A stretch of DNA of 64,000 bases, taken from positions 310,001 to 374,000 of the forward strand of contig JAQBNH010000019.1 of assembly GCA_028288705.1 (NCBI GenBank). Direction: 5' to 3'. The stretch comes from Ferruginibacter sp. (lineage in GTDB: Bacteria > Bacteroidota > Bacteroidia > Chitinophagales > Chitinophagaceae). Each line of letters starts with the position of its first letter. Positions within the stretch are counted from its first letter, which is position 1. Shown here in pieces: positions 61,250-64,000 of this stretch. The notes under the pieces are model-generated. The model saw only the letters and a list, made by a program, of their open reading frames with translations, made no database searches and was not told the DNA's origin. Made by a program: the position numbers and the translations under genes.

Positions 61250-61732
61250 ATGAGAAATACACTTACATCGTTGCTGGATTTTTTTTATCCTCCCTTCCGC
61301 AAGTTCATGCCCCTGCAAACCTTCCGTTACGCAGCCTGTGGTGGCGGGAATGCGCTCTTCGGGCTGTTTACCTATTTCATCGGTTACCAATATATTTTCG
61401 CGCAACGGGTTTTTGATTTCGGCTTCTTCGCCTTCAAGCCCCATATTGCAGCGCTCTTCCTTTCTTCCACGCTAACATTCATTATCGGTTTCCTGCTGAA
61501 TAAATATGTGGTCTTTACGTCTTCTTACCTGCGCGGACATATACAGTTGTTTCGCTACTTCCTTTCTTTTGCCTTCAACCTTTGTATTAATTACCTGATG
61601 TTGAAACTGTTGGTGGATATGCTCCATTGGAATCCACTCATCAGCCAGGTACTCACAACCATACTCGTTATTGCGATCAGCTACCTTACGCAGCGGCACT
61701 TTACGTTCAGGGTGAAGAAGGAAGTTGAGTAG
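61250..61732 (+). CDS. GtrA-family membrane protein
   Basis: The 160-residue protein has four membrane segments and the GtrA pattern: FRYAACGGGNALFGLFTYFIGY near residue 25, TLTFIIGFLLNKYVVFTSS near 75, LFRYFLSFAFNLCINYLMLKLL near 100 and ISYLTQRHFTFR at the end. GtrA proteins help flip lipid-linked sugars for surface glycan decoration. Its last codons (VE and the TAG stop) are encoded by the start of a TAGTTGA-type repeat tract, so the present C-terminus may have been set by the repeat. Confidence 0.88.
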   Translation: MRNTLTSLLDFFYPPFRKFMPLQTFRYAACGGGNALFGLFTYFIGYQYIFAQRVFDFGFFAFKPHIAALFLSSTLTFIIGFLLNKYVVFTSSYLRGHIQLFRYFLSFAFNLCINYLMLKLLVDMLHWNPLISQVLTTILVIAISYLTQRHFTFRVKKEVE

Positions 61733-61780
61733 TTGAATGGTTGAATAGTTGAATGGTTGAGTAGTTGATTGGTTGATCAG
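61723..61780. repeat. TAGTTGA-type tandem tract at the gtrA 3' end
   Basis: Seven or more degenerate units of the form GTTGAATGGTTGAATA, beginning inside the last codons of the GtrA gene. Confidence 0.7.
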
Positions 61781-61923
61781 TCAACCGGTCCGTAAGTCTG
61801 AGTCAATAAGTGAATGGGTTGCCTTCCAACTCTACATCTGGTGCCATAACAGGGACCACTCAAACTTATTATAGTTACGGTGAGATGTACCGAATAAGTC
61901 AAATACGAAAAAGTAAATAAATT

Positions 61924-62310
61924 ATGCAAGTAACAAAACTCCTTTACTTAGTCCTAATCTCTTTGACCATATGCGGTTCAGCATCAGCACAGCGACTAAT
62001 TGACACTTTTGTTGTAAAAAATGTTTTGTCGTTGGAAAAAATAAACGAAACAGATAGATCTCAACTAAAAAAAATCTTTAAAACTCCTGATGGGCGAAAA
62101 TTGTCAAAGTTTAATTCGGCATTGGGTTTCATAACAAATAAAAACGACACCCTTGTTGTTCCTTTGCGAAGCACACTAACGGCTAGTCAGGAATTACAGT
62201 TATTGGGCACTGGAGTATTATCATTAAAAAGGATTCGCTACAAAGGGTTTTACCTAAGGTCTGGGCAGCCGTTCTTTATTGTCGAATTCCTAGAACCTAG
62301 GAAACTATAA
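61924..62310 (+). CDS. Exported protein of unknown function
   Basis: The 128-residue protein has a signal peptide (ISLTICGSASAQ) and a basic, strand-rich mature part (KIFKTPDGRKLSKFNSALGF). No family is recognised. Codon use is more A/T-rich than in neighbouring genes, which would fit recent acquisition. It is followed by a clear terminator. Confidence 0.55.
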   Translation: MQVTKLLYLVLISLTICGSASAQRLIDTFVVKNVLSLEKINETDRSQLKKIFKTPDGRKLSKFNSALGFITNKNDTLVVPLRSTLTASQELQLLGTGVLSLKRIRYKGFYLRSGQPFFIVEFLEPRKL

Positions 62311-62337
62311 CCAAAGGATAAATAAACATAAGTTCAT

Positions 62338-62366
62338 AGCCGCAGTTTACCCCTGCGGCTTTTTTA
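62338..62366 (+). terminator. Terminator after the exported protein gene
   Basis: AGCCGCAG (62338-62345) pairs with CTGCGGCT (62353-62360) around a 7-nt loop, followed by TTTTTT. Confidence 0.85.
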
Positions 62367-62645
62367 GTATTCGTTGCCTGCGCTTTTTACTTGTTCATGC
62401 ATCCGGCTCACTCTCTTGGTATCGTATACCTTCCGAACCATTGCTGTTCCTGAATGGCTGTTAAGATCAGCTGCAACGGACGGGTCATGTGTATCCATCA
62501 TCTCGGTCGTATTCGCATGCTTATAAGCGTAGAAGTCGACGTTAATACCAAGGCCACCTTTGTCTACTGGGAACTTAACATGTCGTTCCCAACGTCGGGT
62601 TATTTGCTTAGGGGGTAACTTGATGGCAATCGTGGATCTTATCAT
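62364..62645 (-). pseudogene. Tyrosine recombinase remnant (C-terminal part only)
   Basis: The 93-residue frame resembles the C-terminal end of Bacteroidota phage-type integrases: VDFYAYKHANTTEMMD (the HxxR/K region, here with KH), LNSHSGTAMVRKVYD (second His and candidate catalytic Tyr) and a basic end. The N-terminal core and arm-binding domains are missing, and two TGA codons lie in frame about 14 codons upstream. It is most likely the relic of an integrated element next to dnaK. Confidence 0.55.
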
Positions 62646-62785
62646 TGAACCGGAAGTATCAAACGTAGCAATGTAAAATCATCAATATCGCAAGCCGGTG
62701 TGGCCGCTCATTCAGTAAGTGCCCAACCCTTCAACTAGTCAACTGATCCACTATAGAACCTGCCATTTTTGCACACATTTTCCCT

Positions 62786-62800
62786 TGGCATAATCATTGT
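62786..62800 (+). promoter_or_regulatory. Sigma-54-like promoter upstream of dnaK (TGGCATA-N4-TTGT)
   Basis: GG of TGGCA and TG of TTGT are spaced as in the -24/-12 consensus (12 bp between equivalent G positions). It lies 43 bp before the dnaK ATG. The C at the end of TTGC is a T here. Confidence 0.45.
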
Positions 62801-62842
62801 CATTTTACCGCTGTTATCAATTAATAAAAAACAATATACAAT

Positions 62843-64000
62843 ATGGGAAAGATCATAGGAATAGATTTAGGAACAACGAACAGTTGCGTTGCCGTTATGG
62901 AAGGCAACGAGCCTGTTGTGATTGCCAATGATGAAGGACGTCGCACAACCCCTTCCGTTGTTGGTTTTTTAAAGAACGGGGAGCGCAAAGTAGGTGATCC
63001 GGCAAAACGCCAGGCGATCACGAATCCGCAAAATACCATCAGTAGTGTGAAGCGTTTTATGGGGCGCCGCTTTGATGAGGTTACAGAAGAAACAACACAC
63101 TGGAGCTACAAAGTAGTAAAAGGTGACAATAATACGGTACGTATTGACATTGATGGCAGGATGTACACGCCACAGGAGATTAGTGCGATGGTGTTGCAAA
63201 AAATGAAAAAAACGGCTGAAGATTATCTTGGCCAGGAAGTAACAGAAGCGGTTATTACCGTTCCGGCTTACTTTAATGATGCACAACGCCAGGCAACGAA
63301 AGAAGCCGGTGAGATCGCAGGCCTGAATGTTCGTCGTATCGTGAATGAGCCAACGGCGGCTGCATTGGCTTATGGCCTTGATAAAAAAGGTAAAGACCAG
63401 AAGATCGCTGTATTTGACCTTGGCGGTGGTACGTTTGATATCTCTGTCCTGGAATTGGGCGATGGTGTGTTTGAAGTAAAATCTACCAACGGTGATACGC
63501 ATTTAGGCGGTGATGATTTTGATAAAGTGATCATGGACTGGCTGGCAGATGAATTTAAAGCGGAAGAAGCCATCGACCTGCGTAAAGATCCAATGGCCTT
63601 ACAACGTTTGAAAGAAGCTGCAGAAAAAGCAAAAGTAGAATTATCTTCTTCTTCAGAAACAGAGATCAACCTACCGTACGTAACAGCAGTAGATGGTGTT
63701 CCTAAACACTTAGTAAAAAAATTAACGCGTGCTAAATTTGAAGCACTGGCAGATAAATTATTTGAGCGTTGCTTAAAGCCTTGCGAACAGGCATTGAAAG
63801 ATGCAGGTATTGCTACTTCAGCAATTGATGAGGTGATCCTCGTAGGTGGTAGCAGCCGGATTCCTAAAGTTCAGGAGATCGTAGAAAAATTCTTTGGTAA
63901 AAAACCTCACCGCGGTGTTAACCCGGATGAAGTTGTAGCCATTGGTGCTGCGATCCAGGGTGCGGTGCTTACCGGTGAAGTAAAAGATGTGTTATTATTA
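62843..64000 (+). CDS. dnaK: Chaperone DnaK (3' end outside window)
   Basis: DnaK is the Hsp70 chaperone. The window has the first 386 of ~640 residues: the ATPase domain with [65 protein letters not shown] and [20 protein letters not shown], up to [19 protein letters not shown]. The start codon at 62843 gives the standard N-terminus. No GrpE or DnaJ gene is upstream, so it may be monocistronic or lead an operon to the right. A sigma-54-like element upstream suggests special control. Confidence 0.97.
   Translation, partial: MGKIIGIDLGTTNSCVAVMEGNEPVVIANDEGRRTTPSVVGFLKNGERKVGDPAKRQAITNPQNTISSVKRFMGRRFDEVTEETTHWSYKVVKGDNNTVRIDIDGRMYTPQEISAMVLQKMKKTAEDYLGQEVTEAVITVPAYFNDAQRQATKEAGEIAGLNVRRIVNEPTAAALAYGLDKKGKDQKIAVFDLGGGTFDISVLELGDGVFEVKSTNGDTHLGGDDFDKVIMDWLADEFKAEEAIDLRKDPMALQRLKEAAEKAKVELSSSSETEINLPYVTAVDGVPKHLVKKLTRAKFEALADKLFERCLKPCEQALKDAGIATSAIDEVILVGGSSRIPKVQEIVEKFFGKKPHRGVNPDEVVAIGAAIQGAVLTGEVKDVLLL

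Overview
The window comes from a Bacteroidota chromosome, most likely a Chitinophagaceae-type bacterium. Evidence: a type IX secretion (T9SS) type B sorting domain protein, the BshC step of bacillithiol synthesis, group III truncated haemoglobins, TAnnTTTG promoter boxes, weak Shine-Dalgarno sites, and small families that I know from this phylum (DUF6660, HYC_CC_PP, DUF305). Gene density is high, and I recognised no tRNA, rRNA or CRISPR array. Names rest on motifs and family knowledge read by eye; no database search was possible.

Layout. 1-5.2 kb is the 3' part of a nitrous oxide reductase operon: nosZ C-terminus, a membrane-domain/NosL fusion, nosD, nosF, nosY, a hemerythrin-like protein and a truncated haemoglobin. 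A convergent Rrf2-regulator/truncated-haemoglobin/cupin operon (5.2-6.6 kb) has a palindromic candidate operator and probably reads nitric oxide or redox state. 6.7-15.4 kb holds small Cys-rich exported proteins, a TonB-dependent receptor, an HMA-domain protein, an outer-membrane barrel and a DUF305 lipoprotein, which together look like a copper/heavy-metal island. It is interrupted by an Hcp-like secreted protein and lone lipoproteins. 15.4-18.7 kb is a minus-strand trio: class I glutamine amidotransferase, ATP-grasp-like ligase and a helical Lys-tailed protein.

18.9-32.7 kb is mostly housekeeping (rimO, bshC, ruvX, def, lipB, an RluD-type pseudouridine synthase) with exported peptidases (M49, M28), a PLP enzyme and a sugar nucleotidyltransferase. 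32.8-34.8 kb encodes a sigma factor directly followed by a membrane protein joining an anti-sigma-like cytosolic part to a trypsin-like domain, with a small Thr-rich lipoprotein divergent to them. 34.9-40.4 kb is the aromatic amino acid operon tyrA-DAHP synthase/chorismate mutase-aroB-aroA-aroC. A Tyr-rich leader peptide and a terminator/antiterminator pair precede it, which is a textbook ribosome-mediated attenuator.

40.5-52.1 kb carries a SprB-repeat T9SS cargo protein, a NagB/PIG-L fusion, a GH20 hexosaminidase and two tandem S15-type hydrolases, suggesting amino-sugar and peptide scavenging. 52.2-59.7 kb has small conserved proteins, then pyruvate kinase, phosphofructokinase, argS and an ABC-F protein. 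59.7-62.8 kb is repeat-rich: TAGTTGA-type low-complexity tracts, two diverged ~125-bp repeats each containing a long palindrome with compensatory changes, a small outer-membrane protein, a GtrA protein and a recombinase remnant. dnaK runs off the right edge.
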